A stretch of 64,000 nt of DNA from Przewalskia tangutica (GCA_029844215.1 CM056721.1:8072368-8136367); one strand, 5' to 3'. Counted from the first letter of the stretch, positions 13,395-25,409 are shown. Numbers and translations are program-made. Notes: generated from the letters alone by a model not told the origin.

Positions 13395-16300
13395 CAAAGA
13401 CCTCTGCTGCAGAACTATGGGCACACCCAGGAGCCTCAATCCTTTCACATGAAGTTGACACCTGATCAGCATCAACAACTTCTGAAGCTACTGGATGAGA
13501 AAACAGGAAGAATGAGAATTGCAAATATGGCAGGTATGAACTCTTCTGATACTGAGACACAAATGAAATGGATTGTGGATTCAGGAGCTACTAATCATAT
13601 GGTTGGTAACAAGAGTTGTTTGCGAAATGCATATTTGCCAGAGAATACAGGGAAAGTGCATTTACCAACAGTGACTCAGTCAAGGTGTCTCATATTGGTG
13701 ATTGTCATCTTGGGAAAGGTGATGTTCTTGGCAATGTCCTCTGTATACCAACTTTCAAATTTAACCTTCTGTCAGTTTCAAAGGTGACCAAGGAGTTAAA
13801 CTGTAGTGTCACTTTTTTCCCACACTATTGCATTTTTCAGGATCTCTCATCTGGGAAGGTGAGGGGGATTGGTAATGAAGAGGATGGGTTGTACACGTGT
13901 GTCTGGACACAAAGAATAAGGAGAAGTTTCAGCAGAAGTGTATGGCAGCAGCACAATCTGTGGATGCTAGGACTTGGCACAAAAGACTATGTCATGTGCC
14001 CATGAGTGTTCTAAAGAAAATGCCATGTTTTAGTAATAAAAAATATTTTGTCTTGGACAGATGTGATATATGTCCTTTGGCTAGGCAGACAAGAGTTCCT
14101 TTTCCTATTAGTACTAGTAGAGCTACTAAAGCTTTTCATTTACTACATGTTGATGTATGGGGCCCTTACAAGGTAAAGACATATAATGGAATGAGATATT
14201 TCTTGACTATAGTGGATGATTTCTCTAGATGGACTTGGGTGTTTCTAATGAGATTAAAATCAGATGTAGTCACAGTTTTAAAAGAATTTTTTGTTGAGAT
14301 CAGGAATCAGTTTAAGACCAGTATCCAGAGGATCAGTCGAATGATGGAGCAGAGTTCTTTAATCATAATTGTAAAGAGCTTTTCACACAACATGGTGTGG
14401 TACATGAGAGTACATGTCCATACTCACCACAACAAAATGGTGTTGTAGAAAGGAAGCACATGCACATATTGGAAACAGCTAGAGCTATCAAATTCCAGGC
14501 CAGCCTACCAGATAGGTTTTGGGGTTTACTGGTGATAGGAGCTATCTACATTCTGAATAGAGTACCTTCTACTGTTATTGGGAACAAGTCACCTTATGAA
14601 TTGTTGTATAACAAGCCTCCATCACTTTCTCATTTAAGGGTGATTGGGTGCCTGTGTTTTGCAACAATATTGGTGAGGCAGGACAAGTTCAGTCCAAGGG
14701 CAGTGAAGGTTGTATTTCTTGGCTATGGTGATGCTCAAAAGGGATACAGGCTATATGACATGGAAAATGAGACATTCTTTGTGAGTAGAGATGTGGTGTT
14801 TATGGAGAATGTATTTCCCTACAAAGGAGGAGTTGATGATACTGTTCATCATATTAGAGCTCATGAACACTTCAACTATGATGATCTAGTCCATCACACA
14901 GTCAGAGTTCCTCAGGAGGCCCAACATGAGACAGTTAATGTGCCATCAAATAGAGCACAGGAAGATACATGTTCAGAGGACATAATTCAGAATATTCAGC
15001 AAGAAGAAGTTGAACATCACCCTCCAGCAGCAGAGGTACTTACTAGGAGATCTTCCAGGCCTAGTAGGCCCCCCCATTTGGCATAAGGATTTTGTTACGA
15101 GCCATGGATCATCAAGCTGTCTTTACTCTATATCTGATAGAGTAGATTATACTAATCTCTCACCCAGATATCAGAGTTTTATAGCTCACCTATCAGAGAA
15201 TGTTGAGCCTAATTCATATAAAGAGGCTGCAGGGGATACAAGATGGGTGGAAGCAATGGAGGCTGAAATAAAAGCTTTGGAAGACAATGGTACTTGGAAA
15301 TTGGTGTCACTTCCAAAGGACAAAAAGGCTATAGGATGCAGGTGGGTTTATAAGATCAAATACAAGGCCACATGGGAAGTTGAAAGCTACAAGGCAAGTC
15401 TTGTTGCAAAGGGCTATAGTCAAAAGGAGGGATTGGATTACCAGGAGACATTCTCACCTGTAGTGAAGATGTCATTTGTAAGGCGATGATTTCCTAGCAT
15501 TTGCGAGCGATGGTCCATTCACCAAATGGATGTTTATAATGCTTTCCTAAAAGGCGACCTATATGAGGAGGTTTATATGACAGTCCCTGAGGGGTTCAAC
15601 ATTCAAAGTGGGAAGAAGCAGGTGTGTAGGTTAATGAAGTCGTTGTATGGTTTAAAACAAGCATCACGGCAGTGGAACATTAGACTCACTTGACTTTGGT
15701 TGATTACGATTTCCAGTGAGCGTGAGACTACTCTTTGTTTACCAAGCACAAAGATGGTAGTATTGTAGTTATCTTGGTGTATGTGGATGACTTGTTGATT
15801 ACTGGAGATAATATGTCACTTATTCAGTCTACAAAAGACACTCTAAAGTCAGCATTCAAGATAAAAGATCTCGGAGAATTACGATATTTTCTTGGAATAG
15901 AGTTTGTCAGGAATGCCCAAGGCATACTCATGCACCAACGAAAATATGCCTTAGAACTTGTTTCAGATTTGGGATTATCAGGGGCTAAACCCGTGTCATC
16001 ACCCATGGATACAAATATGAAATATACCACTTTGGAATTTGACCAACATCTAACAAAGCAGCAGCCTGAAACACAAAAGCTGCCTGATGAGCCTTTGTCT
16101 GATCCCACTGCATATAGAAGATTAATTGGTCGATTGTTGTATTTGACAAATACCAGACCTGACATTGCTTTTTCTGTGCAATGTTTAAGTCAATTCATGC
16201 AAGCTCCTAAAGATTCACATATGGAGGCAGGTCTTCGACTTGTTAGATACATTAAACAGGAACCAGGCCTGGGGATTCTCTTACACAGATCCAGCACACA

Positions 16301-16775
16301 AGAGTTGAAAGCCTTCTATGATGCAGACTGGGCTTCCTGCATCAACAATAGGAAATCAGTGACAGGTTACATGATTTTCTTTGGGAATTCACTTATTTCC
16401 TGGAAATCCAAGAAGCAGACCACTGTTTCCAAAAGCTCTGCAGAAGTGAGTGCAGCGATAGCAACGCGATGGTGAGGTGATTTGGATCATTGGTCTTTAT
16501 AAGGAAGTGGGAGTCTCCCTGCAGACACCAGTTTCTCTGTTCACTGATAGCAGATCTGCTATGCAAATTGCGGCAAATCCGGTGTTTCATGAAAGAACTA
16601 AACACATCGATATTGGTATCGCCATTTCATTCGAACATTCAGCGAGGATTGGTGTCTCCTACATTCTTGCCTACGACAAAACAACCTGCTGATGTATTGA
16701 CCAAAGCATTGGGTCGACCTCAACATGCGTACTTGATGTCCAAGCTGGGAATGAAGAATATCTTCATGGTGCCTA
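13395..16775 (+). pseudogene. copia pol relic: protease, integrase, reverse transcriptase, RNase H
   Basis: The order of domains is complete but the frame is broken. Protease WIVDSGATNHM is near 13570. GAG-pre-integrase (TWHKRLCHVP) is near 13972 and the integrase core (HVDVWGPY, DDFSRWTWVF) at 14140-14250. The late integrase (SPQQNGVVERKH) is near 14425, in another frame. The reverse transcriptase starts with GCRWVYKIKYK near 15337, followed by [18 protein letters not shown] near 15525, YVDDLLITGDN near 15780 and the RNase H ADWASCINNRKSVTGY near 16325. Frame changes occur near 13650, 13900, 14330, 14405, 15486, 15700 and 16470, and there is a stop at 15084-15086. Confidence 0.85.
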
Positions 16776-16789
16776 GCTTGCGGGGGGGG
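16776..16789 (+). other. polypurine tract of the copia element
   Basis: GCTTGCGGGGGGGG lies directly before the right LTR; the G run primes plus-strand synthesis in this group. Confidence 0.7.
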
Positions 16790-17247
16790 TGTAGAAAATA
16801 TCTAGATATCTAGTATAGCATGATGTATTAGAAATATCTAGACCATTGGGGTGTATTAGAAATATCTAGAATATTGGGGGATATTTTGTACACTTTGTAA
16901 TAGTGAGTATATGTACATGTGTATTACTACACAGAGGTTAACAATTCATAATAGACAATTGATAATGGACAATTGATAATACATTTTTCCAATTTTTCTT
17001 CTCTCTCTTCTCTCTTTTCTTTCCTATGTCGACTTCATCTTCTCCAACCGCCTCACCCCCATTTTCGTTTCTTTCCTTCCACTGAACTTCGATTCTCTAG
17101 CTTTCTTTCCTCCTTTCCTTTCTTGTCCTAGTCAATAGCTTTCGCTGCTACTCTCGCACAGTGAAGTAAATCGCTGCAACGTTGATCGAAGCATAGTCGC
17201 CGGATGTGGTAAGTTACTGAGTTCATCAATGAACCAGTAATTTAACA
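16790..17247 (+). repeat. 3' LTR of the copia element (458 bp)
   Basis: Same ends as the left LTR. It carries a 14 bp tandem duplication (GACAATTGATAAT twice, around 16953-16980) and differs at three bases from the left copy. Confidence 0.95.
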
Positions 17248-17252
17248 TGCAT

Positions 17253-20151
17253 GATGAAATTTGCAATAGTAAGTGGAAAGAAGTACGATCGTGAATGACA
17301 AGTTTGAGCTAGATATTGGGAAGTATGAGGAGCAAGGGCGGATACATATGAGCATGTTCTTTGCTCTCACTTACGGCTTTGGCTTTGCTACTATAGCATC
17401 CACTCTTACACACGCGGCTTTGTTCTACGGAAGGTAAAACATGCTCTAACAGTCTTAAGTACTACTATTTTGTCAAATCGCTCCTTGTGTTTTACAATCT
17501 AGAGCCAAAGTCAAGGAAAACTGTGTTTTTGTACAAAATATTTTTTTTAATGACATTAAATGTCTTATCCCAAAATTGATGATATGAGATTTTATTTTAC
17601 ATTTCTTCAAAATTTTGACACCTCAACTGCTACATATATAGAGCTGTTTAGCAGAGAAATTTCCATAATTAAGTAGAACTATGAACATGGTTAAGAATTG
17701 CTTATTAATAAACCACAACAGTGTCGGACTGCGGTTAAGGATTGTCTTTATTGTCCATTTGCAATGTGTAGGGAAATCTATGAAAGATTCTGAGCTTCAT
17801 ATAAGGGAAAGGAGGATATTCATACAAGATTAATAGGAAATACAAAGACGTATCTTCTTGGTGGTTTAAATAATGCATTGCTTCTGGTGACACTAGGGGC
17901 ACGTTTGGTACGTTGTATTAAGTTGGACTGTACTGGACAAAAAAATAATACATCGTTTGGTGGGTGTTTTCAGGACCGTACTATTTTTAGAAATAGTATA
18001 GTCCAACTGCCATTTTTGAGACTCATCTAGCAGGTGGGTCTCCCCTGGACTGTACTAAAAATAAGAAAATAAAAAAATAAAAAAATACAATTCATATATA
18101 TTAATACTCTAATACAGTCCATTATATATTAATACAGTCCAGTACAATTCAATCCAGAAATTAGTACAGTTCAATGCGACGTACCAAACGAGCCCTAGCA
18201 GTCTCCTTGATCCTCTGCATTTTCTTGAATAACCAAGTCCAACTGCCATGGTGGGGGCTTATATTTGCAAGTGCTATTGTTTTTATCTTCACGCTTCCAG
18301 TCAGCATCATAACAGCTACAACAAACCAGGTGATAAAGCGCACACACTTGCACTTAGATTTAGCACCACAAGCATCTTTTGCCTATCAGATTTATTAGCA
18401 TCGAGCTTCAAAAGAAATCTTAATGTAGTGTTGTTGGAGCTTACAGAAGCTGTAAATACTACTAAATGACTAACAAGCTTACAGAAGCTGTAAACACTAC
18501 TAAATGACTAACATTCACTCTTTTTTTAACATACCAATATGCAAACCCCGGTCTGTATCTGATACCTTAAACTAGTTGGATTTAGTACAAGAACAAATAC
18601 AACATCACCCTTGTTATTTCAAGGGAGCTCTTAACTTCTTATTTATGATGCTAATTTGCAGACCCCGGGCTTGAACATAATCACTGAATATGTCATGGGA
18701 ATTATACTACCAGGAAGACCAATAGCCAATGTGTGCTTCAAAGTCTATGGGTACATGAGTATGTCACAGGCTGTCTCTTTCCTCAGCGAATTCAAACTGG
18801 GCCACTACATGAAGATCCCCCCTCGATCAATGTTCTTGGTTCAGGTAGATCCCCTTTATCGTTTCTGCCAAAAAATTGGAAATACAGCAGCGATGAACTT
18901 GGAGATTCTGGTATACAGTAGAGATTAGCACTAACATTTCCTAGGTAGAGAAACCACAATGCAGAAGCTTCTCCATGTCTTTAAGACATCCAGAATAGTC
19001 ACCAGCGTCTTAAGTCAGAGAGAAAACAACATGCTTTATGTGCCAAGATATAAATGAGTGCACGAAATACAGATACTATATCACTACATAGATGTATAGG
19101 CACTAGGATCACTTCTATGGACTGAGTTTGCATTTTATTTTATTTATGATAAGAATTAGACGCGACTGAGTTTGCATTTCCAAACCCATCACTCAAAGCC
19201 CAATCTCCTCCCTCCCCAAATTTTCAAAACACGAAAAGCACCAAAAGGCATTTAGTAGATAGTTTTCAAATCAGATGCATGCTAAATTATGAGTGCAATG
19301 CTCATTAGAAGCAGATATAAAGGGTAGAATAAAATTGAGCGTACAAGTAAAACAAGTAAATGCAGGGAGTTAGGATTTCATAATCTATCAACATACACAA
19401 GAATTTAGCAATTCATCTTTGAGACACATTATTTAACTAGCTTAGTCAATGTTTTCCAGAAACTAGAATTTACCAGTGTTCCAAACAAAAGTAAATTCCA
19501 GAATAAAAGAACATTTTTCATTCTTGTCCAAATTCCAGTTTTTAGGTACAATAATTTCCGGAACTATCAACATATCTGTGGCGTGATGGCTGCTAAATTC
19601 CATCGAGAACATATGTCAAGATGATATCCTCCCAGATAGTCCATGGACATGCCCAGGGGATCGTGTTTTTTTTTTATGCATCAGTTATTTGGGGTTTGGT
19701 CGGACCAAAAAGGATTTTTGGAACTCTTGGGAACTACAGCTCCATGAACTGGTTCTTCCTTGGAGGTGCAGTAGGACCTGTAATAGTGTGGCTCTTGCAT
19801 AAAGTGTTTCCAAAACAATCATGGATTCCCCTGATCGACCTTCCAGTTCTTCTGGGAGCAACAGGTGCCATGCCACCAGCAACACCATTAAATTATAATG
19901 CATGGGTCATTGTTGGCACAATTTTCAACTTCTTCATCTTCCGATACCGCAAGCAATGGTGGCAAAGATACAACTACATTCTATCTGCAGCGCTGGATGC
20001 AGGAGTAGCTTTCATGGCAGTCCTACTATATTTCTCATTGAGAATGGAGAATAAAGGACTGACTTGGTGGGGTACCAACGGGGAACACTGCAAATTAGCA
20101 ACTTGTCCAACAGCCAAAGGCATAGCTGTTGATGGGTGTCCAGCTAGATAA
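17253..20151 (+). pseudogene. oligopeptide transporter (OPT family) pseudogene, C-terminal two thirds
   Basis: OPT proteins are multi-pass plasma-membrane proton-coupled carriers of small peptides and metal chelates. Recognisable exons are about 17253-17433 (KYEEQGRIHMSMFFALTYGF), 17772-17893 plus 18199-18329 (VQLPWWGLIFASAIVF), 18662-18844 ([14 protein letters not shown]) and 19539-20151 (SVIWGLVGPKRIFG, then WWQRYNYILSAALDAG, ending DGCPAR). All have GT-AG borders. Lesions are a TGA at 17791-17793, frameshifts near 17833 and 17865, a MITE in the second exon, a Trp codon turned to TGA at 19584-19586, and a frameshift at the ten-T run 19666-19675. The N-terminal third is missing; the copia element sits at its left border. 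Confidence 0.9.
17897..18195. mobile_element. 299 bp MITE (PIF/Harbinger-like) in an OPT exon, TSD TAG
   Basis: Terminal inverted repeats GGGCACGTTTGGTACGT and its partner (GGGCTCGTTTGGTACGT when reversed) differ at one of 17 bases. They are flanked by TAG at 17894-17896 and 18196-18198. A three-base TSD and a GGGC-type end fit Tourist-like elements. Removing the insert and one TAG rejoins the OPT coding sequence as VTLAVSLILCIF, which proves the insertion point. There is no coding capacity. Confidence 0.88.
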
Positions 20152-21029
20152 CTGAATATATTCAATACAGTGTATATGTATTTCGGGGCCCAAAAGAATC
20201 TCTATCTTCTCTTCACTAGTATTCAGAAGTTACACACCTAGGTCTAGAAAATCATTACCACTTTACTGGATGATCAGGTTCTCTGTACTATTTCTTCCAC
20301 TTAAATTTTCTCTTGTAAGTAATGGCCAACATTCTTGGGAAAAAAAGATTGTCGAAGTCATCTACAGTTCTTGTATTCAACTACAATTGCATTTGCCATG
20401 GAAGAAATTAAATGGTTCCCGCTCTATCTTCTCCAATCTTGGTTATAGAAAAAAAATCACGCACGCAATGTGAAGATGTTCTGCGAGACTGAAATCCATT
20501 GCGCATCCATCAGTCTTAAGTAGCACGAGGAACAACTAGAACGTGCACAAACGCGGTAATGCTTGCATGTGAGGGAGGTATCATAAGCAACTCAAAAGTC
20601 ACTAACAAGGTATACTGAAAGCAATTATGATTCCATTAGTCTAAAGTATAGGAACAACTACCAGATGAACATATACAGCCATGTGCTACCAAACCCTTTG
20701 TGGTTGTGAATATTTTTATCTCTATATACGTTTTTTTATAAGGTAATGTATTGCATAGAAGGCATCAAGAAGATGCAAAATTACCTCTATATAGTGTAGT
20801 GTTATAACTGTAGGCCCGATTAGCATATCACACTTATAGACGCATTAGTGCTTTATAGTCCCTTGTAGTTTGATACATGCTACTATGTGTTCTTTAGTGT
20901 AAGTGTGATAATCTTATTTAGTTATGTTAACTACTGCTTCATGTTGTTACAATGCACTACCATGACGTATTTGATTTTATTATTTGTATGTTCATAATGC
21001 TTTAATTTCTCATTCTCGTCTGAGTCTAC
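20152..21029. other. intergenic between OPT and DHH relics
   Basis: No gene recognised. It should include the former 3' untranslated region of the OPT gene. The open frame at 20270-20473 has no family likeness. Confidence 0.4.
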
Positions 21030-21202
21030 CGTTTCTTTTGCTTTGCTTTGACTGCTTTGACTGTGATTATGCTCTGTCTTGAGCCGAGGGTCTCCCGGAA
21101 ATAGCCGCTCTACCTATCAGGGTGAAGGTAAGGTCTGTGTACACTATATCCTCCCCAGACCCCACGTTGTGGGATTTTACTGGGTATGTTGTTGTTGTAT
21201 AC
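21030..21202 (+). repeat. 3' tail of an RTE LINE or LINE-parasitising SINE, plus orientation
   Basis: Contains TTGAGCCGAGGGTCTCCCGG, AGCCGCTCTACC, AAGGTCTGTGTACA and CCCCAGACCCCACGTTGTGG, and ends in TTGTTGTTGTA. The same blocks form the 3' end of the RTE LINE at 52866-56926, so this is either a 5'-truncated copy of that LINE or an Au-like SINE using its tail. Confidence 0.7.
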
Positions 21203-21395
21203 GTATAATGAATATGAACAACATATAATCAATTTCTAACACATTTTTAGGAAAATCTATGAACAACAAACCGGACAAAATGCATATAACCCTACTGTTG
21301 ATTCCCAAACAAATTCCTTCATTATCTTCAAGAAACAATAGAAGCTTTGCTTCATAAAAAAGAACAATAGATGCTTTTGAGGGTGAATCTGTAGC

Positions 21396-21515
21396 TATTT
21401 ACGACAACAACAACAACATACCTAGTGCAATCCACAAGGTGGGGTCTGGGGAGGATAGTGTGTACGCAGACCTTACACATACCTCGTGGAGGACCCTCGG
21501 CTCGAGTGCTGCAAA
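21396..21515 (-). repeat. 3' tail of an RTE LINE/SINE, minus orientation
   Basis: Starts ACGACAACAACAACAACATA and continues through GGTGGGGTCTGGGGAGGAT and ACGCAGACCTTACA to ACCCTCGGCTCGAG. It is the reverse complement of the copy at 21030-21202 and lies about 190 bases from it, giving an inverted pair just beyond the 3' end of the DHH relic. Confidence 0.7.
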
Positions 21516-21577
21516 TAATTATATAGTAAAAATGTGATGCCTTACAAGTGAGGATGGGAATTCATATCGTACCCCAC

Positions 21578-24460
21578 TCAGGATGAATGCACTGAGAGCC
21601 ACTGGTTATAATGAGCTAGAACTAGGAGAACCACCTCCACCATATGCCTGCATGTTTAAGGAAGCAAAGCATTTGTTGGTATGGAAATTAAAGAGCACTA
21701 GTCTGTGCTTATTTGTGGAAGGGTGAGTGGGATGAGCATAGCTGGCAGCATAATTTTTCAAAGATAGTATAAGGATTCACTGTCTCGCTTAGTGGTGAGT
21801 AATATCTTCAAGATGAAGGGAAACAAATAAGTGAATAACAACCAAGAAAAGTGACACATGATGCAGACCTTGGCAACTTCTGAAGTATCAGTAGCAGCAT
21901 CTACAGTCCTCAGACACATCTTGAGATTCTTCCGCTGAAGGTATATGACTGCTCCTATAGGCCTGAAGTATAATAGATTCAAAGTAATACAGCAGTTATA
22001 TGAAATAAATTGTGATAAAAGCAACAAATAACCTCAGATATGTTCTTTTTAGCGTAAAACTAGTCATGAATTTATATCATGAAGTTTTTAATTTCTGATG
22101 CAGCTTATGATATTTCTGGTTCGAAAGCGAAATAATAAAAACAGTCTCAGGGCACATGCATGATGCAACACATTTAATAAAAGAGTAAGATAAATAAACA
22201 TAGAAACCTGAGTCCAACTGCAGCGCTTTACTTGCTTAGTTCCTTGCCAATTTCATCACTTAAGTCTGAATTTCCATCAGCTCTAACCCCCTAAAAGATA
22301 AACAGAATTTAAATACTTCACTTAGCTATGTTGAGAAAGGGAAACAAAAATTACAATTATAACCAAAATAGATGTAATATTGGCCAAGCATGAATAACCT
22401 GGCATATGGAAAACCTATAGAAGATTGAAAACAAGTCAAGCATTGTACAACATGTTATCGAGCACCTGAAACTAAATATTCTAAACCTGACATATATTTA
22501 ACTGTGCTCTCATAGACTTCATAGTATTTGAGTGTTATGGATTAAGTACCAATTCAAAAGAAAACTTCATAAATGATTATTGTTCTTTACCAAGCATTCA
22601 CCATAAAGTCCTCTCCCCAGCCTAGTTTTGAAAAACTTATCCAGCAACTTGTGTGCAGCAGCCAGTCTATTAGAAATATGGGAGTTCCCATTAGCAATTA
22701 AATCACCGGCGCAAATCCCCATTAGCTGTTTTAAGGAAAATAAATAAAAATTATTAGTTATACTCTACTGAGGGAAAATATATTATGTAAAAGGGAATGC
22801 AACATGAACTTATTTAGATCAACTTCATTTGAGCGCAATAAAATGGGAAAACTACATAGCATCAAATGCATACTTTATTATCTCCAGTCTTCCATCCTAG
22901 ACAACCAAGTGACCCCCACCCCCAAGCAAAAAGCAAAAAATAACTGCGAACCTGTTCATACATATGTGGATTAGTATTGCAGTTCAATTTTGAACGCCAC
23001 TGGTTAATTCCAATCCCAAAGGCCCTGATATCAGGCAAACTCCACCTATGAAGATCTCCATCCTCTATATATTTTAGAACATTTTCTACTCGATCTTGAA
23101 AAGTAGAATTTAGCAAGTTGATAGCATATTAGCATCCCCCTGTGTGTTAAAGAAACACATACATCACCACTTTACGGGCCAGTCGCTTTGAAAAACAATC
23201 TAGCTAAGAACAAGTATTGCCAATGACAACACAATAGAATGCACCTTATTGGATCAAACCTCTGAAGGCCTAGAAGAGAAATGTTCATAAACAGCAACAG
23301 AACTTGTTTTCTCGAGGTTGACATGAAATGTGGGACTACCACCAGAACTTTGATTCAAAGGGATCTTGTATAGCGCGGACTTCCGGTGATCAAACCCTAC
23401 TATCCTAATTTAATTTAAAAATTCAATTCTATCAAAGTGAAAATCAACAGAACAACCAGCGTTTAAGAAATCTATGTTTATCTACAAGTAAATAAATACC
23501 TAAAAAAGAAAATCTTACTGGCATGAGGTCCGCTGAGCTAGCTCGGCTGCAAATCCTTTTGGACCAACAAAATCAAGGAAGTAGCAATTTTGCAGTCCGT
23601 CAATACACAAGTCTTCAACTCTATCATAAATATTTACAAAGAAAAATACATGTTCAATCCCAGGAACGAGCTGAATAAAGAATTAAACGAGACTACAGGT
23701 TAATATTACGAATAATATTTTTCTTTAAATATCAAGCCGTGTAAACAACCTTTTGCGAAAATGTGAGTTAAGTCTGCGTCTGATAGGCTTGTGAGTCCCT
23801 TACTTGGACCTCGCATGGCGGAAGCAGTCTTGGCCTGCCCTTTTATATGTGAGCAATACAGAAATTCCTTAGTATTTTCTTCAGTGATCAAACCTGCCTG
23901 CAATGCGAATGACCTTGACCTAACAGCTTTGCTTAATGAATCGATCAATCAACTACTCATCCATCTAACTTGGTTAGGGTCTATACGAATCCTCTATATC
24001 CTATTGTCTCTAATTACTCGCTCCATTTCAAAATATGTCATAATTTCCTTTTTAGTCCATTTCAAAATGAATGTTTTTTTCTTTATTTGTTGGACTCTTT
24101 TATTCCAACTTTCCGCATGTCAGGGAGGGGACATTTTAATTATTCAAAAGTCGTTTTAAGTCAAAATAGACAAACATTATAAAATGAAGGGAGACAGGGA
24201 GACACTGAACAATTTTATGACAAGCATCCTTTTTTATAAGTAGCTTAAAAAAGGTACCTGAAGGATTCAAGGGAATAGAAAGGCAAGACGAGGTAAGGAA
24301 TGTTGAGACGAGAGTGATAGAGGTGAGCGAAAAGTGCAGCAAAAGCTCCGGAAAATGATGGATAATTGTAGAGGACTAGGTTTGGGATTTTGTCTTCCGA
24401 TGCTTTAGCCAGGGCTTTCAATGCTGCTTGTGACCGGAATGATCGAATTAACGGCGGCAT
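21578..24460 (-). pseudogene. DHH/DHHA1 phosphoesterase-like gene (NrnB-type), eight exons, disrupted
   Basis: DHH proteins split phosphodiester bonds in short nucleotides; the plant members are little studied. Minus-strand exons are 24258-24460 (ATG at 24460), 23519-23620, 23260-23404, 22952-23139, 22591-22725, 22208-22290, 21869-21962 and 21578-21647, all with plausible splice borders. Visible blocks are VLYNYPSFSGAFAALFAHLY, the DHH-like GFDHRKSAL, YIEDGDLHRWSLPDIRAF, and DHHA1 TDTSEVAK joined to AYGGGGSPSSSS. Lesions are a one-base frameshift early in exon 4 (about 23119-23130), a TAA in exon 6 (LSK-stop-SAAVG) and a ~20 base deletion in exon 8 after the Gly-rich loop, which shifts the frame. 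Splice sites are all kept, so inactivation is probably recent, or else some of the indels are sequence errors. Confidence 0.8.
24010..24200. mobile_element. Stowaway-like MITE in intron 1 of the DHH relic
   Basis: The left end CTCGCTCCATTTCAAAATAT and the right end ATTATAAAATGAAGGGAG form imperfect inverted termini of the 'CTCCCTCCRTTTC' kind, next to TA. It is about 190 bp long and has no coding capacity. Adjacent sequence at 23955-24000 carries the short repeat also seen at 3548 and 63070. Confidence 0.5.
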
Positions 24461-25289
24461 TACGCCGTCGTTAGTATGGCTAATCTGGACTGAGCCTGCG
24501 AAACAAGTGTGTTATGTCTAGTGTTTTTGAGTTATCCTTTATATTTAGATAGGTTTCAAATAATAGCTTAAATATATTTTAAAGTAATTTTAATCTTTTA
24601 AATTTGATAAAAGTAATCATACACCAATATTCAGTGAAATATTATAGCGTGATGTTAGCCTTGTTAGAATAAAATTATTTTATAATTTAAATTTAACAAA
24701 CTCTAATAGTTTTAGACTTATAGTAAGAGAAAACTCATATTTGATACTCCTAGAGAGGAGAGATTTGAGGCTGACAAATACTTCTCTTTTTTTCTCTATA
24801 TTATTTTCTTTCATTTTACTTCATGCTTACCACTTGCCAGAATGTTAGTCTTATTTTTTAATCATTTATACCGTAAAATTTCCGTTGATAGAAACAAATA
24901 TTTTTAACAAAATGTAGGAATTGTACCTTTATTCAACTTATCTATGATAAATTTGAAATTTTCCTCATTTTTTCATTAAGAAATTATATTTTTATAATCT
25001 CGCAAAGCGCGAAAATATTCAATGATAATTAAAAATGACAGGTCATCATTCTTTCACTTCAACAAGAGAACAGAACTGTTGTCTTCGGGACAAAGAAAGC
25101 GAACTTAAAATCCAGTTGGAGGCCTTCAGCGTGCAGTGGCAGAACTTGTCCAAAATATTAAAAGGCGGTAACTACTAACAAAAATATTATAATTAAAATT
25201 TATAAGAACAAAATGTAATTTTATTAAAGATTCAAAATAACATCAACACAACAAAAATATAATATATAAAAGAAAAGACGTACCTAGAA
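24461..25289. other. AT-rich intergenic sequence
   Basis: Upstream of the DHH relic. No coding similarity, no clear repeat ends. It should contain the former DHH promoter. Confidence 0.4.
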
Positions 25290-25409
25290 TTAAAGTGCAG
25301 CCGCCCTTCGTTCTTTTAAAGACTTGAAATCATTAATAATTGAATCAGAGCTAAAGCTTTCAGCTATTTCTTTTTCAATATAAACCATCATATTGTCAGC
25401 AAGAAATTC
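25290..25409 (-). pseudogene. hAT transposase relic, C-terminal end
   Basis: On the minus strand the frame reads EFLADNMMVYIEKEIAESFS and continues to KERRAAAL and a stop at 25290-25292. This is the end of the hAT dimerisation region in zf-MYM1-like (TTF-type) plant transposase proteins. It is the direct continuation of the fragment at 37977-38616, 12.6 kb away: AATTC at 25405-25409 is the target duplication shared with 37977-37981. Confidence 0.8.

Larger units (their letters stand above)
11547..17247 (+). mobile_element. Ty1-copia LTR retrotransposon with both LTRs and TSD TGCAT
   Basis: A 5.7 kb element flanked by the 5 bp target duplication TGCAT (11542-11546 and 17248-17252). It has LTRs of 444 and 458 bp, a primer site right after the left LTR and a G-rich polypurine tract right before the right LTR. 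Gene order is gag, protease, integrase, reverse transcriptase, RNase H, as in Ty1-copia. The gag motif set resembles the Ale/Retrofit group, but that lineage call is tentative. Several frameshifts and stops in pol make it non-functional as read, although the LTRs differ by only three substitutions and one 14 bp indel. Confidence 0.92.

Noticed and set aside
16393..16813. Overlapping frames at the end of the copia element as separate genes
   Set aside because: They are frame-shifted pieces of the RNase H C-terminal region leading to the polypurine tract.
23706..23948. 80-codon open frame on the minus strand inside intron 1 of the DHH relic
   Set aside because: It lies between two well-supported exons, shows no recognisable domain, and its right side runs into repeat sequence. 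Probably chance or part of an unknown repeat.
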